Assembly: GCF_000165425.1 (NCBI RefSeq)
Contig: NW_001799040.1
Location: 36,486-100,485 of the forward strand
Source of the DNA: Paramecium tetraurelia
Lineage: Eukaryota; Ciliophora; Oligohymenophorea; Peniculida; Parameciidae
DNA: 64,000 nt
Direction: 5' to 3'
Part shown: positions 1 to 14,300 of the stretch, one piece after another
Layout: the number at the start of each line of letters is the position of its first letter
How positions within the stretch are numbered: position 1 is the stretch's first letter
Notes under the pieces: model-generated
Databases searched by the model: none
Seen by the model: only the letters and a program-made list of their open reading frames with translations
What the model was told of the DNA's origin: nothing
Translations under genes and position numbers: made by a program

Positions 1-3000
1 TATATTTGGTTAAGTATATTATAAATATTCCTGGTACAATAGCTCCAATAATGATTATTAGTATTATCAGATAAGGAATCCATTATTAATGAAGTGATGT
101 ATCAAATTAATAAGCCAAATCACCCTGTATCCATTTTATGCCTGATAATGTTCTAAATGATAATGAAGATATCAATAATTATATCACCTATATTTAGTAA
201 TAACAAAACAAATATAAGACACAACTTTTTGGTACTACTTCATTATAAACGATCTTATTTAGAACTCTCAAAAAGAAGTATATAGATAAGTAGATCCATC
301 CATAAAACAGTGGACAAATTATACTATATATTATTTTCACATATATGAGTCCTTCTTAAAAATTCTAAGCCAAAAAGCAATCTGTTGTAACTAATAAAAT
401 AGTTTGAGAATTTCCAGTAATATTATAATAATCTTTAAATGCTTATGGAATTTCAACATTAAAATTTATTATGATAGCCAATATTTATAAATAATTTGTA
501 AGCATTTTCATAAGTGGACCTGTTTGTTTATTATTGTTAATTATTAATTATCTTGTTCCTACTTTGTTTTTCTATAATTCTTATATGAGTTTTTCAACTC
601 CACTTGTTGATAAATAGATTGAAAGTAAATTCCTAAAATATTAAATATAAAATACCATAAGGTTATCAATATGATATAAATAATTTGTTTATCCAAATCT
701 TCACACTTTTAACATTAATATAATTTCTTAAGACTATATTAACCATATCCTCTTATATTGTATTAATCACAAGCTTCACAACAAGCACCTAATTAGCCAA
801 TTTCACAAGTCTCATCTCCTTATCTCCATCCACCTAAACAGTTCTCAATCCTATTTTAGCAATATTCAATAATTTCACTATTTATATATGGTCTCCAATA
901 TCCAGATTTTAATTAAAGTTAAGCAGGTGTTATTGATGCTATTGTATCTTCATCCATAAATTAACAAGTTGTTGCATTGATAGTTACTGAATATTATTTC
1001 TTGTTAATGTCGCATAAATGACAAGCATTATCTGTTAGATTCTTATATTCTCCATATTGACATGGGTAAGTATGAATGTATAAAATTAACTAATATTTAG
1101 AGTTGTAATCCATAATCTAATAAGGAAAAATGTCTTCATAAATTGGGATTTAAACACTATTACAACTTACTTATAAGATTAGATTAGATTAATCATTTTC
1201 AGTCCCATAATAAATAATTAAATCATCTAAATTATAATCTTATGTCTCTTAATCAAAATCTTTTCTATTATAATTTGTATAATTATTTGTAAAAACGATT
1301 TCTTAGGAGCCATACTGGTACCCACTTTCAATTAAACATTCACTATTACTAAGATGAAATTGTTATTCATTATATGCATTTAAAGCTAAAACTCTCAATT
1401 TTAAATGTAAATGCTAGTATTCTTATTTATGTATATCAAAATATTAATAATTTTTAATTTATTAACCACTCGGTAATTTTAAGAACTATAATTCTGAGGA
1501 ATTGGATTAATTAGTTAAGTAAGCATTAATCTGCCCATTTCTCAAAGAATTTAAAGTTGAAAATTACAAATTTTTGTACATTACTGTAAGTTAAGTTGAG
1601 TGAGATGAACTAATCTTACCATATATATATGCAGTGTTATTATTGAAATAGTTAAATGTTCTATTTAATTCAGGTAAACTTTGATTCCCTAGATATATTG
1701 CACCTCCTTCTTACGCTGTATTTGACATTATAAGATTATTCTGAAACAAAAGATTTGTAATTTCTCCATCATAATAAATACTTCCTCCTTATCGAATTGC
1801 TAGATTTTCACTTAAAATACTATTTGTTATTTTAAGACCAACTTATTTGCTAACTATGCATCCTCCTTTCTCTGCCTAATTTCTATAGCAAAACATATTG
1901 TCTAGTGATAACTTAGACATTATCTTTTATTCTTAACTTTGGAACTCTTACACGAAGCATAAGCATCCATTTTGACCACATTAATTATCCATTAACCATA
2001 TATTTGATAAAATAATATTTTCTGATTGCAACTCAATTAATTTAATAAAAAGAAGTCCTGATTAACATAATATGCACTAATTATTTGAAAATTAGCTTGA
2101 TTTAATTGATATTGAATCCTTATGTTTTACATTTGTTATTTAAAGTAAACTTTCAATCTATTTTTAAGGTACAGCTAAATGATCCTATAAATTTATTAAT
2201 TCATAAATAGAATTTTTCAATATTAATATTTATTCAATTTGACAGTCTTATGACAGTTTTAATTAATCATCAATAACTTACTTTATTTAGATAGCTTACA
2301 GTTTTGGATCATCTTTGTACCATTTAACGTTTTTGATTTTGAGATCAGTAATGTCGATTTTGCATTTTTAATCTATTGAATATAATATTATAATAATACC
2401 TTCAGAAAAGCTAATTTACATTATGGAATTCTAGTAATAAAATGAATAGTCTATTTCGATTGATGTCAAACTAACTTTGCTTTGATAATTCAACTATAAG
2501 AATATATTTAAATATAACTGAACGAATAAATGTCTTAAAACAAGATATCCTTATTACATTGAAATCAAAGTAGTTTCATAATTTTAAAATAAACTAAACA
2601 AAGACCTAAATTTGGAATAACCCTCTATTGTTTATAAAATTCTGCAATTCTACATATAGAGTTATTAATTGTAGTTTAGGAAGTTAAGTTTGGCAATATT
2701 ACCATCGTTTGAAAAGACATCCTAAAATGTCACATTAGTGAAATTGAAGTTAATTTATTAGGCAATTGGTTTCAGATATATAACACCACCTTCAGCAGTT
2801 CCAATAATTGTATCATAAATAGAATCTAATATATCAATTTAGATATTAATGCTTCCATCAATAACATACAGGCAACCACCAAATGATTATTCTTCAGATA
2901 TTTTAGTGTAGATATTTTTAAATACAGAATTTCTGACGAGTAAATATCCTTCATTTTCTAATGTAATTTTAAAACATCCTGCAGATGTTGAAAAACTACC

Positions 3001-6000
3001 TTCAATATTTGTGTTTCTAAATTACACTGAGGAAGATATTAGTTAACCATTTCCACTTGTGTGATAGCACTTAAAATTAATTTTTGATTTATTCTAATGT
3101 TAAAGTATAAGGTTGATATTTCCAATTTATGTGCTTCAAAAAGCTATCACCAATCTAATTATTTGAAGCAAAAGATGAATCAATTAGATTAACTTATTCA
3201 GCATTTATATATAATAAACTATTTTCACTTTAAGAGACATAATTTTGGTTAAACTAGCAATTGATCAACTATATTTTCGAATTTTATGCAATTATATAGA
3301 ATATTAAAGCTGAGTCAGACTCAGATTCTTTATAGTATGAATAGTAAATGTTATTATTAAATTTAGAATTTAGAATTTAGATATCTTATTATTATTCTGA
3401 TTATATAAGAATTCCAGATATCTAATTAATAGTCTAACTCTTTTAGATGATGCAATTATCTAAATTCATGGAATCTATAACAATAGATTCAGATCTTCTA
3501 ATAATTTAGGTTGCAATAGAGATTATGTAGATCATAGGGAAATCCAAAAGAATAAGATTAGATACATAAAAGTTTTATATTTTAATATTTTATGCCTTTT
3601 AAATGATCAAAGTAGATGTATATTTCGAATATGGATTAAGTTATGAACATTATTCATCTGCAATAATGCTTTTAAAGAAGTACTTTGAGTTTAATGAAAT
3701 AGTAAAATTTGAAAGTACTAAGTTAATGGCTGAAGATAGTAAAAATTCTGTAATACCAATTGATCTGATGATTTTAATATCAGATATTTCAATTATGTTG
3801 GATTATATTAGAATAATAGAGGAAATTGACTATAAATTGGAAACCAATTAAATATTATCATAAAGAGTGATTGTATCTAAAATAATATTTGACATCTTAA
3901 CAGTACTAGTCAAATCATTTGATACTAAATTTATAAGAATTGTTTTATCGTCGTGTTAAATCTAATTAACTTCAATATTCTCAAAAATGATAGATTGAAA
4001 CTAGTAATCTTAAACAAAATTAATAATTGAGCTATTCTTTAAACTACAAAACTTAATTTAATAGTCCTTATTAATTTATTCATTTGTTGTTTAAAATAGA
4101 ATGAAATTTTAGAATGTTGAATTTGTTAAAGAGATTCTGCTTATAATTAAACTTTTATAACAAAAAGTCTAGAATAAAGGCTGAATATTAGATAACAAGG
4201 AGAAAACGATCGATATTTATGATATAGATCCTTACATAACTAGATATTAGTTATTTTTAATTTTCATAAATGAGCTAGAATAAAGATTGGAATTTATCAT
4301 TAGAATGTTATTAATATAACAATTTGTAGTTTTTTAAAAGTAATTATCAAGTAAAATGATATTTGAATTATGCATCTTTGAATTTTGAATAGTAAATTGA
4401 TCAATATTAATGTTAATATATTGCTAGTTAACTGTATATTCGAAGTAAAATAAACTAGCGACAGATTATAGATTTATATTCTGTAGAGATAAGTTTTAAA
4501 TCTATAATTCCTAGAGATTTGTGGATAAAATATTAAATGTTATTGGATTTAAATCTTCTTAATATTATTGTATAACTACTGAATTAAATAGTACTTTCAA
4601 AGCACTTAAAGATTATAAATGAATATTCACAGTTGATTACAACTAAATTATTAGATTTTGTATTGAAATAGATTCGAAATTCAGTATTTCTAGATTTGAG
4701 TTAAGGAATAATGTGTATCCATTACCAATTAGAGTAATTTTTGCTGATGTGACAAAATAGATGTTTTAAATTAAAGTAGTGAAAATGTAGGAGTGAAAAT
4801 CTATTGAGCAATCTTAAATGAAACTAAATTATAACTCAACTTCTTAAATTTGTTATATATTTAGATATGTATACAAATTTAGATTTTCGATTCTTCCAAA
4901 ATTGCTTTAAGATTTATTATTGGTTAATAGTTCATCAATTTTAACATTTTACTGTAGAAAATGCTATTTGTCTAAGGCCAATTCATGATGTTAATTAAAT
5001 AGCTCTGTGTTACAATAAAGGTTGAAATTCAATATAATTGAATTAGGATCTGTTCCAGTTTCACTCAATTTAAAGAATTATTAAAATTTAGTGTCATAAT
5101 AATAGTCTTAAAAGCTTAACTAAGATTATAACATTAAACAAGCATGCGTAGAAGATTAGACATTAGAATTTGAGAAATATGGATTAGCACTTAATAATTA
5201 AGAATTAGTTTTAGGTTTACAAATCTGACAATACCTTGGACAATCAATGCAATCCCCATCATATAAGGACAGACGTCGACCTTCGTACATTTTGCATTTA
5301 ACACATTTATTTTATCCATTACTTTTTATACAGAGTGCGCAATTCTCTGGGCATTTCTTGATACATTTATCTTAGTAAAATTCAAAATCTACTGTACAAG
5401 TCTTACAAATAACTTCTAATTTATCTTATGTTTCATTTCCAAAAATATCATCATAGAAGGTTCCTCTTTTCATCATGAAATGAATAATACCATACCAAAT
5501 TTTCCAACCATTCTTCCATTACTTTGATCGTTATTAACATTTATAACAATGCATCTCTGATGGACACGCAATACACTAACCAGATGCTAATTCAGCATAA
5601 TATCCAGGATAGCATTACAAACATATATTATTGAAACAGTAAGCACAATTTAACAAAATAAAATCACAACCATTTGAAGCTGAAAAGGTTTGTTAAAATT
5701 CGTTTGTATAAACAAGACATTAGTATTATAACAAATTTAATTACAATGATTGAAAAACCTCCATTTCATACATTTGTATACAATATTCCTTATTTTGTAT
5801 ATTATCAGGAATTGAATCTATTTTAACACATGATCCTGAGAGTAATGAAGCATATCCTTCAGCACACAAAGCACAATAATTCAGAAGTTAATTAGAGTTA
5901 TAATCTCCTTTTTCATACATATGAAATATAGTATTTACTTTATTTCTCATAAACCACGATTTATGAAATTAGATTTCAGATTTGCAATGAACATCTAAAT

Positions 6001-8277
6001 TTTCAAGACAATCAACTGCATTAATTGATAAATAATATTTTTAATTATCTATGCAATTAATGCATCTATTATAATACGATCCATCTTTAGGATTTTAAAC
6101 ATACAAGCATTCTAAACAATATTTACTACAAGGGTAGCATTATCCTTAAAACACTGAGTATTTTCCTATGCATTATTTGCATTGAACTCCAGAATTATAT
6201 TCACATTCTAAACATTCCTTTGGACATTCAAGGCATACATTATTATTAGGATTCAAAATCATTTAATTATAACAAGATGTGCAAATTGAATAATCTTCAC
6301 ATGTCTTACAATTTGAATTACAAACAACACATTCTCCATTTTTATAATAGAATTGAGATTGACATTAAATATATACCTTTAATAAGGTATGAAAATGACA
6401 ATTTGAATCAATATTTTAGTTACATAACGTTTTGCATCCAACACACAAGGTAAGAGAAGATGTTGACGTATCAAGAACATATAATTCAATATCTTTATCT
6501 TCTCGCTAGACTAATTCATATTGACCATAACTATTAAAAACATAATCAGATTCGCATTTCAATTTTGTAGCAAAGGTTTCTGGTTAAGTCAAACATTCTA
6601 TGCAACTTATCTTTTCCAATTAAATTTCATTAAATTAAGGACATAGTATATAAATGACTTCATTATCGACTTCTTTAATTGGAAAATAACCAAATTAAGA
6701 TAGAGTTTAATTCTTTGCATTATAATCTTATATTGAAGTGGGATAGAAATCCAAGAATTCTAATTTAAGATATTGATATTACATATACAATTTCCACTAT
6801 TACTTTCAATATAACCTAGAGTACATTTACAATAGCTATTTTCTAGATATCTATTAGAGTTCTAATCACAACTTATGCACTAATTAAAATATGGACCATT
6901 ACAATCTAAACAACTGAAATGACACTCTATTATAAATGTAAAATAACCATACTTTTCAAGAGAACAAAAGACTCAGGTAAACAAACAGTTATTTTACTGC
7001 TCTCTGATTTTACATACAATCCATCAGAGGCGCCAATAAAAAGAAATCCACTTCTAATTCTTAGGTTGGCTCCATTGAAATGATAAGTTCTATTATGATA
7101 TTGAGCCTCATAGATATCCCCATCATTGAACCACATTTTCAAATTTGAAACAGGCACTTCTGCTTTATCAAAACCGTACATAATAGAAACATAATGCCAT
7201 TATCTTAAATCTTATGTTAAAGTATGGAAAGCAACATCAGCTTAACCCAAAAATTAAGCAGTATTTTCAGAAAAATCTGGATCTTTTTAATTATAAGTTT
7301 AGAAATACACTCCATTAGCTAAATTATCTAGCCATGCTTAAAGAAGACAGTATTATAAATCGACTAATTTTTAATAGACGTTAACATAAGGCAGAAATAG
7401 TATTTCAACTCCAAAAACGCTAGCTGAATAATTTAAATTCTAAGATATAAAATAATGTTACTAAATTATAATCAACCTTAATCCAAGATTCAAGCTAAAT
7501 CAATCCAAATTAATATATGTAACTTGATATTAATGTCTAATCATAAGTTGAAGTTTAACAAAATGGTTATGGGATAAATTATTATTCAACAAATACTTTA
7601 AATTCTGGAGCTGTGTTAAAAATTACATTATTTTTATTTAAGTTAAACAATAGTTTCGTAATTCTGCCAGGATAATAAGCATATTGTTTTACTTCATCAT
7701 TTTAATTTAATTATAATTTTAATTCTCCTCCTTGAGTAATTATTGTCTCCTTTAATTCTAAATTAGCACTTGATTTATAGTTTATGAGTTAGCAATTATC
7801 ATTCCAAATATCATAGAGAATTATTTATCTTTAATAAGGAAATTAATATGAAACATAAATATGAATCCACTTGCCATCAAAATCGAATGCGTCAAATACG
7901 AATTTTGCTAATTAGATCATTTAACCATCTGATTCATATTATAAATATAAATATTTTTCCTAATTAGCATTGTTGTTTGTCCAATCTTAATAAAAAAATA
8001 CCCTATATTTAAAATTATCAGGATTTATCTCCCCTAATATTAAAAGCCCTTCAATTTTAGGGAATGTAGTTTTGCTCTTATGTAATGTAGTCTGTGTAGA
8101 TAAATATTAGAACCAAAAGCCATATCCATAAGCAGAATAATCTAATAGTGACATCTTGGTTGTCTCAGTAGTGTCATCAAGAAGACATCCTTGCAATGTA
8201 TTTGAATCACACTGGATTGTAGGTCTAATAAATCCAATTAATATGATGCTGGCTGTCCAAATATAAAAATTAATCAT
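1..8277 (-). CDS. Giant Cys-rich/beta-helix multi-pass membrane protein, copy A (3' end beyond window)
   Basis: The start codon at 8277 opens a signal peptide (MINFYIWTASIILIGFI...). A LamG/ConA-like N-terminal region follows. A furin/EGF-like part lies at about 6.9-5.2 kb, with CxxC pairs such as CHFSCLDC and CISCD. A long region of short Ile/Asn-rich strands typical of right-handed beta-helix (pectin-lyase-like) repeats spans about 5.2-1.0 kb. A C-terminal part enters membrane helices near position 1-700 and runs off the window. One 22-nt intron (7440-7461) is needed to keep the frame; others probably exist. Such architectures are common in ciliate surface or secretory-compartment proteins, but the function is unknown. 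The next gene upstream is a tandem paralogue, and its stop lies 62 bp from this start. TTA/CTA on the plus strand are TAA/TAG glutamines on this strand, which explains the shadow ORFs here. The family call is secure; exact splicing was not fully traced. Confidence 0.8.
7440..7461 (-). other. 22-nt intron in giant protein copy A
   Basis: The intron starts GTAACATT and ends ATCTTAG on the minus strand. Reading through it leads to an in-frame TGA about 30 bp later. Removing it keeps a long open frame that joins the LamG-like segment (FDKAEVPVSNLKMW). Confidence 0.75.
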
Positions 8278-8339
8278 AATATTAAAATGAAAAATTATTA
8301 AAATATATCCTATTTAATTTGGACATTTCAATTTATAAA

Positions 8340-11300
8340 TCAAAATCTTAAAGTCTAATTCTTTTCTTCTGAGCTTTAATATTCTTTTTTAATTAATAAT
8401 TATGTTTTGCTTTGCTGTTTTAAAAAAGCCCTTAGTAATTCAAATCGCTTTTTTCTTAATTTTATGGAACTTTTTGAATGAGATTAGAATATGTTATGCT
8501 TAATAAATAGCTGATGAAATTTTCCTAATAATTCAAATACTTTGCAGAATACCCTTTTTATGTATTAGGAAGTTAATTTCCATAAATGTAGAAACATGAA
8601 TAATCCACCAAAAATAAATAGAGAATTTATGAAGATCAAAATTACAGTTTTCAATATGGAACCTTAATTTTCCTATATTGAAAATAGTGTACAAGATATT
8701 AAAATTATGATGCTGATGATATTTAGTTAGGTTTCAAATCTATTCATCTATTTATGATAATAGATTTTATTGTCTTAACAGACTTTAGTATAAATGATTA
8801 ATAAGGAATAAGATAACACTCCTTTTATTGTAGCATTTGCATCAATCATTATGATTATGCATATCAATCCATTAACCAATAAAAATTTATAAAATTCCCA
8901 ATGTTAATGATCGTTTGAGTAAGATGTAAACCAGAATCCAAAGTCTTTAAAGGGGATTCGCTTTGATAAAAATAAGGATGACTTTAACTTTTGTAGTAAT
9001 AAATAAGGTAAAACTATCCCCAGGCCTATTACCAATAGGTAAAAATTAATTAAATACTAATCTCAGATGATTTGTATTTGTGTAATCATATGAAACGTTT
9101 TTGTGAATCCAATACACATTCTAAATATCTCTAAAAGCTATAAGTTGAATCATAGATCGTAGAAAACTTCCAACAACGAAAACATATATTAAATAGATGA
9201 AATTAAACAATTCCATCTATGTGATTTTAAATTATGAGATGAAAATCTTAGCAAAGCAAAAACAGACAAATGTAGTCATCAATATCAACATGCAAATAAA
9301 ATTTTATAAGATCTATAAATACAGCACACTAACTTCTAAGTTTATTAATTAACATTCTTTATATATTCCTAATAATGTAAATGGATCTCCTAAAAAGTGA
9401 ATAAATTATTAGACTTAATCAGAAAATACAGAAGATAACTCTTATGTATAACTGATAATTTGAAAATAGAACAATATAATCTTAATACTCTAACCCATAA
9501 GGGCTTCTTCTGACTTAAAAAAACCTTATCGAAAAGGTATTTTAAACTGGTTAACATTCAAACGAATAAATTAAAGTCTTTTTTTAGACAAATAATTAAT
9601 TATTAGAAGTAGGCATACAAATCTTATATTAATAACATTTTTACATTAAAATCGTAATCAAGAAATTAAATAGCTATTTTAGGCTATCATTTTAGCAGAT
9701 TTAACACATAAAAAATCCCTCTCTTTAGTAATTTCCTCCTCCTCTCACATTAAAATAATCACACTATTCACAAAGAGCTCCTATATAGCCCTATTAGCAT
9801 AAATCATTTCCAATTCCCCATCCTCCAATACAATTTTGCTGATTATTTAAACACAAGTCTATAGTAGAAGTAGTCACTTTCATTCTCCAATAACCCTAAT
9901 ATAATAAGAAGATTAGAACACCTTTTTTAAGAATATTTAAGCTTAGGTTATTTCCTAAATCTTTTGATCGTCTACAATTTGGCAACTAGTAGCCCCTACA
10001 ATTACAGAGTATTATTTTTAATCTACTCTGCATTAGTGGCAATAATCCTCTTTGGTTTAACTGTACTCTCCCACTTAACAGTCATTAGGCTTAATCAATA
10101 AACTCAAAATATAGTTTTAATGAAATCTAATTTAAAAATATAATTATACCCTTCTATTAAATGACTTATATTGTTTATTATTGGAATATAAATACTATTA
10201 CATTTAATAGAAAGCTCAAAGGTTTAATTTGAATCTGAAGGAATGTAAAAGATTAAATCATCTAAATTATAGGAAAATGTTGATTAATTAAAGTAAATTT
10301 TATTTTTATTTAAAGATAAATTTTGTTCTTATCGGCTGTTCACATTATTTATTTGTAATTCACAATAAGTATTCGTGAGATTTCTAACTATTTCTAATTA
10401 TGAATTAACTGCATATAATTTCATTTACATAGTTTTTTAATTGTATCTATTATTCTCTAATTCAAATTTCCTATATTCTGATAATGGAATTCCAGTAGGT
10501 ATATGAATAATTGATTTTTATCTATCTTTGCCAATTATTTAAGATGTCTGGCCAACTTTAGAATTTTATACAATTGTTGGTTTAATTATTTAGTCTTAAA
10601 AGATTTATATATAAAGTTATTAAGGTTGCTCGTCAATTTGATTCAATCCATAGTTGTCAATCAACTCGATTCCTTTAACATTTCTTATCAAGTTTTCTTC
10701 ACTATAGATTCCACTTCCAAATTAAGCTGAATTATTTGTAATAACTAAATTCTCTGAAATTAATGTTGCATTAATCCCTTTTGTAAAAATAGCTCCTCCA
10801 TATACTGCCTTATTGCCAACTATCAAGCTTCTTATAATTGAAATGATTTGATTTTAGATAAACAAACAACCTCCGTATTAAGCTTAGTTGTTGATGCATT
10901 ACAAATTCTCTATTCTGATAGCAGAATTAGCTATAGAGCTATTATAATCTTAACTTTAAAGAATACGGCTATCTTATGAAATGAAAGAAATACAACCATT
11001 TTTCCCACAATACGAATTAGATATAGAGATTTTTTAAATAATTATGGATGGTTTCTTTCTATTCTCAAAATTCAATAGACCATTTGAGCACTTGCTGCAT
11101 TTGTTGTTTTAGAGAATAATATCAGAAAGTTATATTTTTTGTTATTGATATTAATCTGTAAATTAAAATGATATCATAGTTACTGTTGATGATTATATCT
11201 AAGAGAAAAAAGTTTCTAAAAGTGTTATTTGATTAATATTAGAGAAACTCTCATTAAAACTTAAAATTGTTGAAGGAGCATCTATTAAATTTTGATTACA

Positions 11301-14300
11301 AGATGTTCTTATGCTACTATTTAAAATGTCTGCATTTCTTTTTGAAGGAATATTGTTTTCAGTTATCTGAATTTGAGTGGAATTGTAAAATTCTATATTA
11401 TGAAGAATTATTTAATCAGACTATCTTACTGGAGAAAAGAGCATGATTAGATTAGAAAATATAATATTTTGTATTGAAATATTCTTGAGGATTGTACTTC
11501 CATATAATTAAAATAATGGGGTAGGTGGATAATTTATTACACATAAATCACTTATTTAAAATTAGCAATCATAACAATAGATAAATGAATAATCTTATGT
11601 CAAAGTTGTTAATTCATTATTTGATATATCTTGTAAAGAATTAATGAATGTATTAAATTTATCCAAATTTTAAGATAACTTACATTTTTCCATCTGAACA
11701 ATTTGTAATTAATGGATAGATTTTTCTATGTATATTAAGCCTCCTTAAATTGAAAAAATATTTTCAAATGTAGAGTTGAGTAAAGAGATATTGAATAATT
11801 TTGTTGAAGGTATAATATAAATTATACTCCCGCTCTTTCTGGAGGAAATATCCATAAATATTGTATTCATTATCTCAATTCTTAAGTATGATGATTAAGA
11901 TTAGATATGAAAGGCTCCTCCTTATGAAGATTCAAGTAATTCTGCTTGCAAATTTTCAAAGTGTGAATTTTTAATCTGTAAATTTCCATTTTCTATCATT
12001 TTCAATGAAAATGCAGCACCTTAGACTGAGATAGAGTCTTTTAATATAATCATGTTTAATATAATTTATCGGGCTTAAAAATTTCCATTTCCTCCACTGC
12101 TAGAACTAATATATAATTTCTACAATTCTTCTAAATAGATTTCTCCTGTCAAACCCCATCTGAGGAATTACTTTAAAGTATCATAGACAAATGCTGAATT
12201 CTGAAAAAACTTTGTATTGTTCAAAATAATTAAGTCAGCGTCAATATACATAAGAGATCCTTGACCATTCAAAATCATGTTCTTTTGGATTAAACAACTA
12301 CTTATAGTACTTGTGGCTTAATATGCTTCCACTAATAAAATCAGGCTCTGTTTTTAAGGGCTACTTTCTTTTAATAAATTTAATAAATTCTAGGAGAATG
12401 TAACTTCTGTTATATTCAAATTCAAATAATAATTAGAATTAATTGATATTAAAGATACTTTTTCATATTTATTTACTTGATGCAAAATGTTTGAGGAAAA
12501 ATTGCAGTTTATAAAAAAAAATTATGAGCTAATTTATGACAGCATTTGGATTTCAAATAAAACTGAATCATATAATATAATATCAGTGATATTTGTATTT
12601 GAAAAATAAATAAATGAGCTATTTTATAAATTCATAAGAGTATTGTACATGAATTAATTGAATGGTTGAAAATTGCATTCTTAATTATTAAATAGACTTG
12701 TAAAATAATATTTTTAGTGTAATGTTATTACAGAGTTCATAAATTTAAAAGTATTCGCATTTTTAATAGTGAATTCAGTATATCCTATTCCTCTTTGAAT
12801 GATCAAAGTATCAAATATAACAGTATTAGATTCAATATTGATTATGGACAATTCAATGTTCTTAACAAGAGAATCTTTTTAATTATCAATATTAATAGCA
12901 TTGTTGATAAATTCTATATTATTAAGATATACAGAATCTGAATTTAATAATAGGATTAAAGCATTTTTGTTTGAATAAATATTATCAATGATCTTACCAT
13001 TTTTAATTTAAATTAATTCAAGAGATAAGTTTTCTTGATTAATTAGTAATGTGGATTATCCTAAAAATGAGAGTTTTTATAAATTGAATTCTATCAAAAA
13101 CAGAATTTTAGAGCTTGATATAAAATTTGAATTTTATAAAGTTGAATCTAAAATTGAGAATCCATTTAATTCAGCTTTTTAAATTTACTCAAAATTTAAG
13201 AAACTTGTAATGTTTAATAGAATTGAATTTTCAAAAATAAAATTATCCATCCTTAAAATTTCGGTTTAGTAAAATTACTCAATTAGAGCAGTATTTATGA
13301 ATTAGGAATTTTAAATATACAAATTTAATATTTTAGTTTCTACTTTTTAAGATGTGTTATAATTGATAATTGATGTATTCATAATTTTAACATGATTTAT
13401 AATGAGATCTAGTGCTACTAATTTACAATTGCTTTTTTTATTAGTAATTAAAAATAAGCCATATTTAAATTGAACATTAATGTTATGTATCTATAATTTC
13501 GAAATATTAATTTTGGACGATTCACTAATTTAGATTAAATACTCTTATGAGAATATATCAGTTTAATCTTGATAGATTTTAATGGATTAAAAATCTACAG
13601 TATAACGATTGACATTATCCATTGATACATATCCAGTCTACATTCGAAGATCAAGGTTTTCAAATCTTATGTGTGTAAAATTTGAAAGGGATAAGTGATT
13701 ATTCAAATTAAAGGTATTGCCGGATCCATTTAAAATTAAGTTTAATTCAATCAAGTTAAAAGTATTTGTTTATAAATTTGATTAGATCTTTAGCTCCTTA
13801 TTCAAAGAACATGGTTAATTATCTGCAATCGTAAGTTAATAAGTAACTATCTTAACAAAATTTTGATTAAGATAGAGAAAATAGTCATAATACTCATATA
13901 ATGATAAATCCAGATTTTCTAAAAGAATATGAAACTTTCTTTAAATTACCTTTTATTCTTCATTTAATTAATTGAGATAGTTTTCTAAATCAATTTTGCT
14001 ACAATAAATTAGAATTTCAATTACAATTTCTTTTTAGCATTCATTACTATAATCACATTTGATAAATTAATGAATATCCTAATCGTAATATAAGTCATTA
14101 GATAATGATGCTATGCATTTATGAGAAAAGTATTCTAAATCTTTATTGTTGAAATATGGATTCATCATTAATTTTTCATTATCCGTTCTTGGATGACATA
14201 TATTACAATTTTAAGGACATTAAATGCATCTTCCATTATAAACATGGTAGTGTGAATCGTTAAATTAAATGCAAGAAATACATATCTACTAATCATCAAT

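Noticed and set aside
3603-3851. 82-codon plus-strand ORF inside giant protein copy A
   Set aside because: It lies within a long minus-strand coding frame. Plus-strand openness follows from the composition of the opposite strand, and the sequence has no recognisable motif.
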